Shown: in pieces, positions 32,167-40,332 of the stretch
Layout: the number at the start of each line of letters is the position of its first letter
Numbering within the stretch: the stretch's first letter is position 1
Source of the DNA: Blautia hominis
GTDB lineage: Bacteria; Bacillota; Clostridia; Lachnospirales; Lachnospiraceae
Assembly: GCA_002270465.1 (NCBI GenBank)
Contig: NQOF01000003.1
Location: 806,001 to 870,000 of the forward strand
Reading direction: 5' to 3'
Length of the DNA: 64,000 bases
Program-made: the position numbers and the translations under genes
Notes under the pieces: model-generated
Seen by the model: only the letters and a program-made list of their open reading frames with translations
Database searches by the model: none
Told to the model about the DNA's origin: nothing

Positions 32167-33831
32167 ATGATACAAACAGGCGAGTATACATGTCTGGAAA
32201 TTCTGCTCAGGACAGCGGAGGGGAAAAATGGATATGTGATACTGAGAGACACAGAGGGCAGGGAGTGCAGATATGATGCGGGTCAGAAATATTACCGGTG
32301 GCTGAAACTTCCGGTAAAAAGGCAGAGTTGTTATGAGATCATCAGCCGGGAGGCGGAAATATCGCTGGCGTATTTAAGCGGCTGCGAAAAGATCCTGGAA
32401 GAAGGTATCCGCTACATAGATCCTGTGGATGGAGGACAATGTCTGAGCAGCCGGGAAGCGGCAGAATACTATGACACCCCGTACCGGGAACAATATCACT
32501 TTGCACCCTGGAAGAACTGGATGAATGATCCAAATGGCCTTTGCTGGTATCAGGGATATTATCATATGTATTATCAGTATAACCCCCATGGGCAGGAGTG
32601 GAATAATATGTACTGGGGACATGCGGTAAGCCCGGATCTGGTACACTGGACCCATCTCCCCATTGTCCTGGAGCCTCAGAAAGAGGTGTTGGAACAGGCG
32701 GATATGCTGAAAGGCGGAGCATTTTCCGGGAGTGCCATAGCGCTGGAAAACGAGACGGTCTTTTATCTGACCAGGCATCTGGGGCCTATGGAGGACGGTG
32801 AGGAGACCGTGCAGCAGCAATGGATGACAAGAAGCCATGATATGCTGGAATTTGAACCGGAGAAGCTGGTGATTGAGGAGCGGCCAAAGGGGGCATCGTT
32901 TGATTTCAGGGACCCTAAGGTTGTAAAAATTGGCGATATGTGGTACATGGTCCTTGCCAGTACCATGAACGGGCAGGCAGCCATTCTGTTGTATAAGTCC
33001 CGGGATATGGAACATTGGAGTTATGTGAAACCCCTGCTCACAGAGGAAGAGGAGGGCGTCCGCTGTTTTGAATGTCCGGACTTTTTCCCTTTGGATGGCA
33101 GTTTTGCTGCCTGGGGCGCTCTTATGTGCCACAGGGATGCCAGCGGAAGGTATCAGATGTCCCGTTATTACATAGGGGAATTCAAAAACGAGGAATTTTC
33201 TGTGAAAAGTACGGGATGGTATGATTTTGGAAGTAACTGTTATGCCATGCAGAGCTTTGAACACGAGGGAAAAAGGATCGCCATTGGATGGATCTCCGAT
33301 TTCTATGGGGAACATGTGGAAGTGGAGAACGGTGCCTACGGAAGCACAACGATACCAAGAGTGCTGCATGTGAAGAAGAATAAGCTTTATATGTCCCCGG
33401 TGGAGGAAATCTATACATTGAAAGGCCACAATCTCTATACCGGTGAGAAAGAAAATATTAACCTGCAGCACATACCGGGAAACAGTTTTTACGCGGGGAT
33501 CACCTTTTCGGAAGATACGGATTTTAACCTTCTGCTGGGCAGGGACGGAGAGAAAGAGATACGTTTTATAAAGGAGAAGGGATTTACAGGAATCCGCACA
33601 TTCGGTGTGAAAAGTGAGTGTGCCGTATTTCCCGCAGATGTGGATACCGTAACACAGATGGAGATTTTTGTAGACAGAAGAGTTGTGGAAATCTATTTAA
33701 ACGGAGGGGAGGCAGCAGGTACCAAACTGTTCTACAACTCCGCGGAAGACGGATGTTTTGTCCTGGAGGCGGCAAAGCCTTGGGCAGTAAAACAGGCCGA
33801 GGTTTCAAAGATGCAGTCTATTTGGCAGTAA
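32167..33831 (+). CDS. GH32 family beta-fructosidase (sucrose/fructan hydrolase)
   Basis: This 554-residue cytoplasmic hydrolase releases fructose from sucrose, sucrose-6-phosphate, fructooligosaccharides or levan-type oligosaccharides. The five-blade propeller residues are clear: nucleophile D121 in WMNDPNG, transition-state stabiliser D249 in FRDPKV and acid/base E302 in ECPDFF. A C-terminal beta-sandwich (from ~residue 425) is present. About 105 residues precede the propeller, more than in a plain SacA invertase. There is no signal peptide, so substrate arrives through the ABC transporter encoded directly downstream. ABC rather than PTS import points to unphosphorylated oligosaccharides. 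ATG 32167 was chosen for its AGGAGG seven bases upstream, not the earlier ATG 32143. Confidence 0.92.
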   Translation: MIQTGEYTCLEILLRTAEGKNGYVILRDTEGRECRYDAGQKYYRWLKLPVKRQSCYEIISREAEISLAYLSGCEKILEEGIRYIDPVDGGQCLSSREAAEYYDTPYREQYHFAPWKNWMNDPNGLCWYQGYYHMYYQYNPHGQEWNNMYWGHAVSPDLVHWTHLPIVLEPQKEVLEQADMLKGGAFSGSAIALENETVFYLTRHLGPMEDGEETVQQQWMTRSHDMLEFEPEKLVIEERPKGASFDFRDPKVVKIGDMWYMVLASTMNGQAAILLYKSRDMEHWSYVKPLLTEEEEGVRCFECPDFFPLDGSFAAWGALMCHRDASGRYQMSRYYIGEFKNEEFSVKSTGWYDFGSNCYAMQSFEHEGKRIAIGWISDFYGEHVEVENGAYGSTTIPRVLHVKKNKLYMSPVEEIYTLKGHNLYTGEKENINLQHIPGNSFYAGITFSEDTDFNLLLGRDGEKEIRFIKEKGFTGIRTFGVKSECAVFPADVDTVTQMEIFVDRRVVEIYLNGGEAAGTKLFYNSAEDGCFVLEAAKPWAVKQAEVSKMQSIWQ

Positions 33832-33856
33832 CAGCAATGAGAAGGGAGAGAGGGAA

Positions 33857-35152
33857 ATGAGAAAACGGGCAGTTGCCATACTTCTTGCAGCGGCAGTAAT
33901 GTCATCCATGATATCCGGATGCGGAAGTACAAAAGAACGGGTGAATAAGGACGGGGAATCTGTCATCACGATCTGGAGTCCAAGCGATGAACCGGCCATT
34001 GAAGAGTGGTGGGAGGAAAAGATCGCTGCATTTAATGAGGACCACAGGGGAGAGATCCATCTGAAAAGGGAAGCTATAGTGCGGGCAGATTCTTATGCGT
34101 ACGAGGATAAGGTAAACGCGGCGATCACCTCCAAGGACCTGCCGGATATTTTATACGTGGACGGCCCTACAGTTTCCGTATATGCGGCAAATGACATTAT
34201 TCAGCCTCTGGATGATATGTTTACAGAGGCAGACTGGAATGATTTTTTGGATTCTACCAAGAACCAGGGGACGTATGACGGGAAAATCTATGCGATCGGA
34301 GCAACGGAAAGTTCGGTAGCCCTCTTTTATAATCAGGATATGCTGGATGAAGCAGGCATAAAGGCGCCGGATAAACTGGAGGATGCCTGGACCTGGTCCG
34401 AGTTTGCGGAGGTGGCAGAGAAGCTTACAAAAGACGGTGTGATGGGAACGAACATCATTATGGATAAAGGGGAAGGCATTCCTTATGTGCTGGAACAGTT
34501 CTGGATTTCAGCCGGCACAGATCTGGTCAGTGAGGACGGCAGTAAAGCGGATGGTTATATCAACAGTGAGGCCGGTGTGGAGGCCGCCACATTTTTAAAC
34601 GGGCTGATCCAGAACGGATATGCCAATCTGGACCCTATCCAGAAAGAGTTTCACAATGAAAGGGCAGCCACAATGCTGGGCGGTTCCTGGGAGGTTGCCA
34701 CACTGGAAAAAGATTACCCTGACTTAAACTGGGGTGTTACCTACTTTCCTGTTGCAGACAACGGCGGAATTCCCACTTCACCCACCGGAGACTGGGCCGC
34801 AGCTGTGACCAGGGATACGCAGGACAAGGACGCGGTGAAGGAAGTAATGAATTATCTGTTTTCCGCGGAAAATGTGACTACATATGCCAAGGCGATTTCT
34901 AAGCCGCCCACAAGGCAGTCCAGCTATGATGTGCTTACGGAATATAATGAGTATCCACGCTCCCTGTTCAAAGAACAGCTCATGGAGACCGGACATCCAA
35001 GACCGAGGACACCATCCTACAGCGTGCTCTCTGCAGGATTTTCAGAAGCTATGGTGAATATTTTTACAGGGGTGGATCCAAAGGAAGCACTTGATAAGGT
35101 AGCAGAAGATACAGATAAGGATTATAACAAGTATTACGCGCAGGAAGACTGA
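33857..35152 (+). CDS. ABC sugar-binding lipoprotein (CUT1), GH32 locus
   Basis: This 431-residue extracellular solute-binding protein of family 1 delivers oligosaccharide to the permease pair that follows. A lipoprotein signal peptide ends in ISGC, with the lipidated Cys at residue 22. The mature chain starts with VITIWSPSDEPAIEEW, and WISAGTDLVSEDGSKADGY and LGGSWEVATL segments are typical of MsmE/MalE-type proteins. It lies 25 bases after GH32 and 20 bases before the first permease. The neighbouring GH32 suggests a fructose-containing oligosaccharide. As usual for this class, the ATPase is not encoded here and a shared MsmK-type ATPase elsewhere is expected. Confidence 0.92.
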   Translation: MRKRAVAILLAAAVMSSMISGCGSTKERVNKDGESVITIWSPSDEPAIEEWWEEKIAAFNEDHRGEIHLKREAIVRADSYAYEDKVNAAITSKDLPDILYVDGPTVSVYAANDIIQPLDDMFTEADWNDFLDSTKNQGTYDGKIYAIGATESSVALFYNQDMLDEAGIKAPDKLEDAWTWSEFAEVAEKLTKDGVMGTNIIMDKGEGIPYVLEQFWISAGTDLVSEDGSKADGYINSEAGVEAATFLNGLIQNGYANLDPIQKEFHNERAATMLGGSWEVATLEKDYPDLNWGVTYFPVADNGGIPTSPTGDWAAAVTRDTQDKDAVKEVMNYLFSAENVTTYAKAISKPPTRQSSYDVLTEYNEYPRSLFKEQLMETGHPRPRTPSYSVLSAGFSEAMVNIFTGVDPKEALDKVAEDTDKDYNKYYAQED

Positions 35153-35172
35153 TTCCGGGGAGGAGGAGAAAG

Positions 35173-36057
35173 ATGGAAAAAGCCATAAACAAACGCAGTG
35201 AAAAGAAAGCAGCATACCTGTTTGTCATTCCGGCAGTGATTCTGCTGGCATCATTTCTGATATATCCGGCACTGCAGACTGTCAGATATGCATTTACCGA
35301 TTACAATATTATGAGGCCGGACCATATTAAGTTCTGCGGGTTTAACAACTTTGTGGAATTGTTCCAGGACGGCGATTTCTGGAAGGCGGTGACGAATACA
35401 CTGCACTTTACCGTGCTGGTGGTGCCGTTTCAGACGGTTCTGGCCTTGGCACTGGCAATGCTCATTTCATCCAAGAGAAAAGGAGTCTCTATTTTCAGGG
35501 CTGCATATTTCAGCCCCCAGGTTACCTCCATGGTTGTAGTGGCAATCCTCTGGACGGTACTTTACAACTCTAATCCTGACAGCGGACTTTTAAATGCACT
35601 GCTGGTAAAGCTGGGAATGGAACCTTGTGGATTCTTAAATGATCCCAAGACCTCTATGAATTCCATTATTTTCATGTCGGCATGGCAGGGGGCAGGCTAT
35701 CAGATGATGATTTTTCTGGCAGGACTGCAGGGGATTCCGAAAGAGCAGTACGAAGCTGCATCTATTGACGGTGCAGGAAGTTTAAAAAGCTTCCTCTATG
35801 TCACTTTGCCGGGGTTAAAAAATGTAATAAAATATGTGATCATGATCACGGTCATCCAGGCAATGAAACTTTTTACACAGCCTTATGTTATGACAAAAGG
35901 TGGTCCTCAGAATTCCACCAGGACTATGGTGTATTATGTGTATGAACAGGGATTTCAGAAACGTAACTTTGGTTATGCCTGTGCAGTGGCTGCGGTTTTC
36001 TTCGTTATTGTAGTCATTTTGTCCCTGGGTATGAAGAAACTGATTAAAGCGGATTAG
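35173..36057 (+). CDS. ABC sugar permease 1 (MalF/MsmF type), GH32 locus
   Basis: This 294-residue membrane protein has six hydrophobic helices. The cytoplasmic EAA loop for ATPase docking is seen at QYEAASIDGAGSLKSFLYVTLP (recognised through EAASIDGAG). The N-terminus is short and charged (MEKAINKRSEKKAAYLF), as in MsmF-like subunits. It pairs with the next gene to form the import channel. Spacing to the neighbours is 20 and 16 bases, indicating one transcript. Confidence 0.93.
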   Translation: MEKAINKRSEKKAAYLFVIPAVILLASFLIYPALQTVRYAFTDYNIMRPDHIKFCGFNNFVELFQDGDFWKAVTNTLHFTVLVVPFQTVLALALAMLISSKRKGVSIFRAAYFSPQVTSMVVVAILWTVLYNSNPDSGLLNALLVKLGMEPCGFLNDPKTSMNSIIFMSAWQGAGYQMMIFLAGLQGIPKEQYEAASIDGAGSLKSFLYVTLPGLKNVIKYVIMITVIQAMKLFTQPYVMTKGGPQNSTRTMVYYVYEQGFQKRNFGYACAVAAVFFVIVVILSLGMKKLIKAD

Positions 36058-36073
36058 GAAGGAGTGGAGGACT

Positions 36074-36916
36074 ATGACACAGAAACAGAGAAAACGTCTG
36101 GGACATGCAGCATTTTATATAGGGAATACGCTGGTTGCATTGATTTTTGTATCCCCTCTTATCTGGATGATCTCTTCATCCCTGAAACCGGAAGCAGGTA
36201 TTTTTAAGGGCCTGAATTCCCTGAGTACATTTATTCCCACAGGTGCGTCGCTTAGTAATTATCTGGAGGTGTTCCAGAGGATTGATATGTGGAAATTCAT
36301 TTGCAACAGCTTGTTTTATGTATTTGTCATTGTGGTACTGGATTTATTTGTGAACTCCATCTGTGGTTATGCACTGGCAAAATTTGAATTTAAGGGAAAA
36401 AGTATCCTTCTTACATTAGTGATCAGCCTTATGGTATTTCCGCCGGAAGCCATTATGCTTCCTATGTACAGGGAGATGGCTGACCTGGGATGGATCAATC
36501 AGTGGGCAGCGCTTGTTGTTCCTTTTGTGGCAAAATGCTTCAGCATTTACATGTTCCGCCAGTTCTTCCTGGATGTTCCAAACGACCTTCTGGAAGCGGC
36601 AGCCATTGACGGATGCGGGCCAATAAAAACATTTTTCAGGATCGTGATGCCCATTTCAGGAACGGTGTATGCTACAGTTCTGATCCTGGATTTTGTGGCC
36701 CACTGGAATGACTTTATGTGGCCTTTGCTTGTGGTGACAGGGGAGGAGAAGAGGACCATTCAGCTTGCCATACAGACTTTCTTCGGTTCCAAACCGATCA
36801 ACTACGGACCTATTATGGCATCACTGACTATTTCAGCGATCCCTATGCTCATTATGTTTATTGTACTGCAGAAGTATTATGTGGAGGGAATCGCTTCCAC
36901 GGGTATCAAGGGATAA
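36074..36916 (+). CDS. ABC sugar permease 2 (MalG/MsmG type), GH32 locus
   Basis: This 280-residue membrane protein has six predicted helices. It has the MalG-type WMISSSLKPEAGIF opening segment, the EAA loop LLEAAAIDGCGPIKTFFRI (recognised through EAAAIDGCG) and the family C-terminus YVEGIASTGIKG. It is the last gene of the GH32 operon. No strong terminator was found in the 125 bases before the next gene. Confidence 0.93.
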   Translation: MTQKQRKRLGHAAFYIGNTLVALIFVSPLIWMISSSLKPEAGIFKGLNSLSTFIPTGASLSNYLEVFQRIDMWKFICNSLFYVFVIVVLDLFVNSICGYALAKFEFKGKSILLTLVISLMVFPPEAIMLPMYREMADLGWINQWAALVVPFVAKCFSIYMFRQFFLDVPNDLLEAAAIDGCGPIKTFFRIVMPISGTVYATVLILDFVAHWNDFMWPLLVVTGEEKRTIQLAIQTFFGSKPINYGPIMASLTISAIPMLIMFIVLQKYYVEGIASTGIKG

Positions 36917-36980
36917 GAGAAGATGCGGAGCTGCTGTTTACCCCGCCTCCGGTACACGTTTTGTCATGCTCCTGTTTTAT

Positions 36981-37013
36981 TTGCTATTTTTCTCCTGTCC
37001 ATATATAATATGG
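36981..37013 (+). promoter_or_regulatory. Promoter and possible operator of the XRE gene
   Basis: TTGCTA, a 17-base spacer and TATAAT (37004-37009). The -10 lies inside the perfect palindrome CCATAT-ATA-ATATGG (36999-37013), which may be an autoregulatory site. Confidence 0.5.
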
Positions 37014-37041
37014 GGAGAAAAACAGAAATGAGGCATGTATA

Positions 37042-37656
37042 ATGGAATTTAATGAGAAGCTGCAGCATCTCCGGAAACAGAAGCATTTGACCCAGGAACA
37101 GCTTGCGGAAAAGCTCTATGTATCGAGAGCGGCTGTTTCCAAGTGGGAGAGCGGAAAAGGATATCCTAATATTGAATCCCTGAAAGCTGTTTCTGAATTG
37201 TTTTCTGTTTCCATTGATGATCTGCTCTCCGGCAAGGAATTGCTGACTTTGGCGGAAAAAGAAAACAGGTCAAATATTAACACCATATATGGGCTGATAT
37301 TTGGAATATTGGATATGATCACAGCCGTCTTTTTCGTTCTTCCTCTTTTCGGACAAGAGGACAAAGATTATATCCGTATGGTGACACTGTTCTCCAATAC
37401 GACGATCTCTGCTCCTATAAAAACTATTTACTATGTATTACTTATATCTCTGACAGTGTTTGGCGCGGTTGAACTGTTCATACAGAATTTAAAAGATGAG
37501 AAGAAAATAAATCTGTGCAAAACCGGTTCTATCCTTTTGCACGCTCTGACCATCACTTTTTTTGCCATGTCCCAACAGCCATATGTAACCGTCTTTCTGT
37601 TTATGCTGTTTATGGTCAAAGTGGTTTTGCTGATCAAGAAAAATGGCATGAAATAA
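37042..37656 (+). CDS. XRE family regulator with membrane domain
   Basis: This 204-residue protein has an N-terminal Cro/C1-type HTH (residues ~5-60: LRKQKHLTQEQLAEKLYVSR then AVSKWESGKGYPNIESL). About four hydrophobic helices occupy the rest (GLIFGILDMITAVFFVLPLFG, YYVLLISLTVFGAVELFI, ILLHALTITFFAM, VFLFMLFMVKVVLLI, each quoted in part). This HTH plus membrane layout is common in Firmicutes and suggests a membrane-linked transcription regulator. The signal and targets are unknown. It has its own promoter and terminator and no obvious partner. Confidence 0.85.
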   Translation: MEFNEKLQHLRKQKHLTQEQLAEKLYVSRAAVSKWESGKGYPNIESLKAVSELFSVSIDDLLSGKELLTLAEKENRSNINTIYGLIFGILDMITAVFFVLPLFGQEDKDYIRMVTLFSNTTISAPIKTIYYVLLISLTVFGAVELFIQNLKDEKKINLCKTGSILLHALTITFFAMSQQPYVTVFLFMLFMVKVVLLIKKNGMK

Positions 37657-37674
37657 GCGGTAATAAAGGAAAAA

Positions 37675-37706
37675 GGCCCGTGATACGATAAGTATCACGG
37701 GTCTTT
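37675..37706 (+). terminator. Rho-independent terminator after the XRE gene
   Basis: The stem GGCCCGTGATAC / GTATCACGGGTC has a 5-base loop and is followed by TTTT. Confidence 0.9.
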
Positions 37707-37807
37707 TGCCGTTGTGACAGTAGGTTTCTTGCCCTTTTTAGCTGCGTCTGACAATAATATAGGTGCAGTCTGCAGAATGCAAAATGATAGAGAAAAGAGG
37801 ATAAAAC

Positions 37808-38485
37808 ATGAGTAAAAAAACACAGAGAAAATTTATTTTGACAGGATCTTTATTTTTATTTTTTACAGTTTTTACCGTTATGATCGCAAAAGTGGATGTG
37901 CAGCCTATTGGCCCGAAAGAGTCCGCAGTGGGTTTTGCCTCACTTAACCGGCTGATATTTGAACTGTTTGGTGTGAATCTTTTGTGGTACCATATCACAG
38001 ACTGGCTGGGGGTCATTGCCATCATATTTGCCATGGGATTTGCCGGCTTGGGGTTGTATCAGCTTGTGAAAAGAAAGAGTTTATTCAAAGTTGATCCCTA
38101 TCTTTTGCTTCTGGGTGTTTACTATATCCTGGTTGTGGCAATTTATGTTCTGTTTGAATATTTCGTTGTTAATTACAGACCCATTATTATGGATAAGAGT
38201 CTGGAAGCATCTTACCCTTCCTCACACACAATGATCGTGATCTGTATCATGGGTACAGCCATGATAGTGTTCCATCATCTGTTTGCAGGGAAAAGGGTTC
38301 GGCTATGGATCCTGGACAGCATCTCAAGTCTCCTGATCGGGGTGACAGTTGCAGGGAGGTTTATATCAGGGGTTCATTGGTTTACGGATATTATAGGAGG
38401 CATAATCCTTTCGTGTGCGCTGATTGTGTTGTACAAAGCTATGACCTCTTATTTGGAGGAAAAACAAAAGCATCAGCCTAAATAA
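37808..38485 (+). CDS. PAP2 superfamily membrane phosphatase
   Basis: This 225-residue integral membrane protein has six hydrophobic helices. It carries the three-part acid phosphatase signature: motif 1 reduced to VVNYRP (Arg-Pro kept), motif 2 SYPSSHTM (PSSH for PSGH), and motif 3 GRFISGVHWFTDIIGG with the catalytic His and Asp. Such enzymes dephosphorylate lipid phosphates such as undecaprenyl pyrophosphate or phosphatidylglycerophosphate on the outer face. Which lipid is used cannot be told. RBS AGAGGATAAAAC precedes ATG. Confidence 0.88.
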   Translation: MSKKTQRKFILTGSLFLFFTVFTVMIAKVDVQPIGPKESAVGFASLNRLIFELFGVNLLWYHITDWLGVIAIIFAMGFAGLGLYQLVKRKSLFKVDPYLLLLGVYYILVVAIYVLFEYFVVNYRPIIMDKSLEASYPSSHTMIVICIMGTAMIVFHHLFAGKRVRLWILDSISSLLIGVTVAGRFISGVHWFTDIIGGIILSCALIVLYKAMTSYLEEKQKHQPK

Positions 38486-38600
38486 GATTACCGGCCTTGT
38501 TTTACTGGAGGAAATCCATATTATAAAAGATATATATTAAAGATAAACTTAAAAATAATGGAAAAATTTGGAGATATATGCTGCTGAATATAGACAATTT

Positions 38601-38630
38601 TTGACAAACACAGTATAATGAAACTATATT
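38601..38630 (+). promoter_or_regulatory. Promoter upstream of the CapA-like gene
   Basis: TTGACA, an 18-base spacer and TATATT, with an R1 repeat copy directly downstream in the ~280-base leader. The spacing to the gene is long, so assignment is tentative. Confidence 0.45.
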
Positions 38631-38760
38631 TATAACTATTCAGCAGGTGCACCTTTACCGCGCTGACTGCAAAAACATTTGGCAGGCAAGCAAAAATCCC
38701 ATTCCAAGGCGGTTTCATTTGGTTTTTTGCTTGTGGTTGTGAAGGTACGGAACAGTTGTC
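38631..38760 (+). repeat. Dispersed intergenic repeat, family R1, copy c
   Basis: It shares with copy a the segment GGCAAGCAAAAATCCCAT (38692 region versus 2695 region), an internal CCAAGGCGG stretch and the right end GAAGGTACGGAACAGTTGTC. The left hairpin is eroded (CGCGCTGAC only). Confidence 0.55.
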
Positions 38761-38909
38761 TATATTAAAAATCATCAAGGCGGAGGCGGATGTAAATTTC
38801 CGCTTCCCTGCACGCAGCACGTGAACTTTGCCGGATCATATAAGGGCATCTGCACCTGTAGGCCGGACAGATTCCGGCAGATCTGAAGGGGAGATAAGGG
38901 GAGAACAAC

Positions 38910-40193
38910 ATGGATGAAGTGGAAGAGGCACGCAAAAAAGAGAGGGAGAAAGACAGGAAACGGGAGGAACTCCGACTAAAACGCGAGGAAGAACTGAAGA
39001 AAAAGTTCATACGCACAGGTGCAGTCATAACAGCCATAGTTTTGTGCGTGATACTGGGAGTCGTTTCCGCGGTCCGATATTCAAAGACAAAAGCAGCGGC
39101 AGCGGCGGCAGAAAAGAAAAAGCAGCAGGAGGCAGCCCTTGAAAAAGAGCAGGAAGAAAATATCATTGATTTTCTGGCTGTGGGAGATAACATTGCACAT
39201 CTAGGGATGCGGGAATCCGGAATGACAGAGTCAGGAGACTGGAATTATGATGCCATTTATCAGCCGGTGAAGGAGGATGTGGAGGCAGCGGACCTGGCGC
39301 TGGTAACCCAGGAGACTGTATTTGTGGAGAACCGTGAGGATATATCAGGATATCCTTCCTTCGGAACACCGCCGGAATTCGGAGACGCGCTGGTGCATAC
39401 CGGATTTGACGTGGTGGCCCATGCGACAAATCATATTCTTGATAAAGGAACAGATTCTATTGAATATACCATGAAATGGTGGAAAGAGAACCATGCGGAT
39501 ACCCGTATACTGGGGATCCATGAAAGCCAGGCAGATGCGGATAACATGACGGTCATACAGTGCAAAGCATTAAAACTGGCAATGCTTGATTATACTTACG
39601 GGTTAAATGATATCCCCCTTGCGGAGGATAAATCCTATATGATAGATGTCTTTAACGAGGAAAAAGCCAGAGCGGATATAAAAAAAGCAAGGGAAGCGGC
39701 AGATGTGGTCATTGTGGTCATGCATGTAGGGGATGAATATGTGCAGGATGTGGATGACCAGACAAGGCAGTGGGTAAATCTGTTTTTGGAGGAGGATGTG
39801 GATATTGTCATTGGTTCCCATCCCCATGTCATCCGCACCATGGAGACTCTCACCGGGGAGGACGGCCATAAAATGCTGGTTTATTATTCACTTGGTAACT
39901 TTACCTCAACGCAGAATGATCTGCCCAGCCTTTTAGGGGCAATGGCTAAGATCACGATCAAAAAAGATGTAAAAACAGGAGCCATACAGATTCCGGAACA
40001 TGAATTCATTCCGCTGCTCATGCATTACAATCATGACAGCCGTACTTATGGCATTTATAAACTGAATGAGTATACCCAGGAGCTGGCAGACCAGCATACG
40101 GCCAATGAGAGAAACCCCGGTGAATTTTCTATTCAGTATTATAAAGATTTCTTTGAGCAGATAAAAGCAAAGGGGAATGATGACGGAATTTAA
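38910..40193 (+). CDS. CapA family protein (PGA_cap metallophosphatase-like)
   Basis: This 427-residue membrane-anchored protein has a very charged N-terminus (EEARKKEREKDRKREELRLK) followed by one transmembrane helix (~residues 35-55). The extracellular domain belongs to the CapA/PGA_cap family, related to calcineurin-like phosphatases. Metal-site motifs appear in order: LAVGDNIAHLGM, ATNHILDKG, VIVVMHVGDEY and IVIGSHPHVIRTME. CapA homologues act in poly-gamma-glutamate capsule export in Bacillus. No capB/capC genes are near, so here it is a stand-alone homologue whose substrate is unknown. A strong terminator follows. Confidence 0.85.
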   Translation: MDEVEEARKKEREKDRKREELRLKREEELKKKFIRTGAVITAIVLCVILGVVSAVRYSKTKAAAAAAEKKKQQEAALEKEQEENIIDFLAVGDNIAHLGMRESGMTESGDWNYDAIYQPVKEDVEAADLALVTQETVFVENREDISGYPSFGTPPEFGDALVHTGFDVVAHATNHILDKGTDSIEYTMKWWKENHADTRILGIHESQADADNMTVIQCKALKLAMLDYTYGLNDIPLAEDKSYMIDVFNEEKARADIKKAREAADVVIVVMHVGDEYVQDVDDQTRQWVNLFLEEDVDIVIGSHPHVIRTMETLTGEDGHKMLVYYSLGNFTSTQNDLPSLLGAMAKITIKKDVKTGAIQIPEHEFIPLLMHYNHDSRTYGIYKLNEYTQELADQHTANERNPGEFSIQYYKDFFEQIKAKGNDDGI

Positions 40194-40249
40194 AGAATTG
40201 TGCAAAAAGTACAAAAAAACAAGAACATAATGTAAATTAATATGCAAAA

Positions 40250-40284
40250 AATCCAGAAGGGCCTTGCCACTTCCGGATTTTTTT
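40250..40284 (+). terminator. Rho-independent terminator after the CapA-like gene
   Basis: The stem AATCCAGAAG / CTTCCGGATT is followed by TTTTTT. It overlaps the promoter of the next gene. Confidence 0.85.
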
Positions 40285-40292
40285 GCTATAAT
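40264..40292 (+). promoter_or_regulatory. Promoter of the phosphofructokinase gene
   Basis: TTGCCA (in the terminator loop), a 17-base spacer and a perfect TATAAT. Terminator and promoter share about 20 bases. Confidence 0.7.
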
Positions 40293-40332
40293 AATCGTCA
40301 GTGGTAATGAAATACAAGGAGGACGAGGCAAA

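Noticed and set aside
32374-33471. 365-codon minus-strand open frame opposite GH32
   Set aside because: Antisense to a gene with intact catalytic motifs; no RBS or family features.
38765-39193. Minus-strand Ser/Phe-rich open frame opposite the start of the CapA-like gene
   Set aside because: It mirrors the Lys/Glu-rich N-terminus of the real gene and has no independent support.
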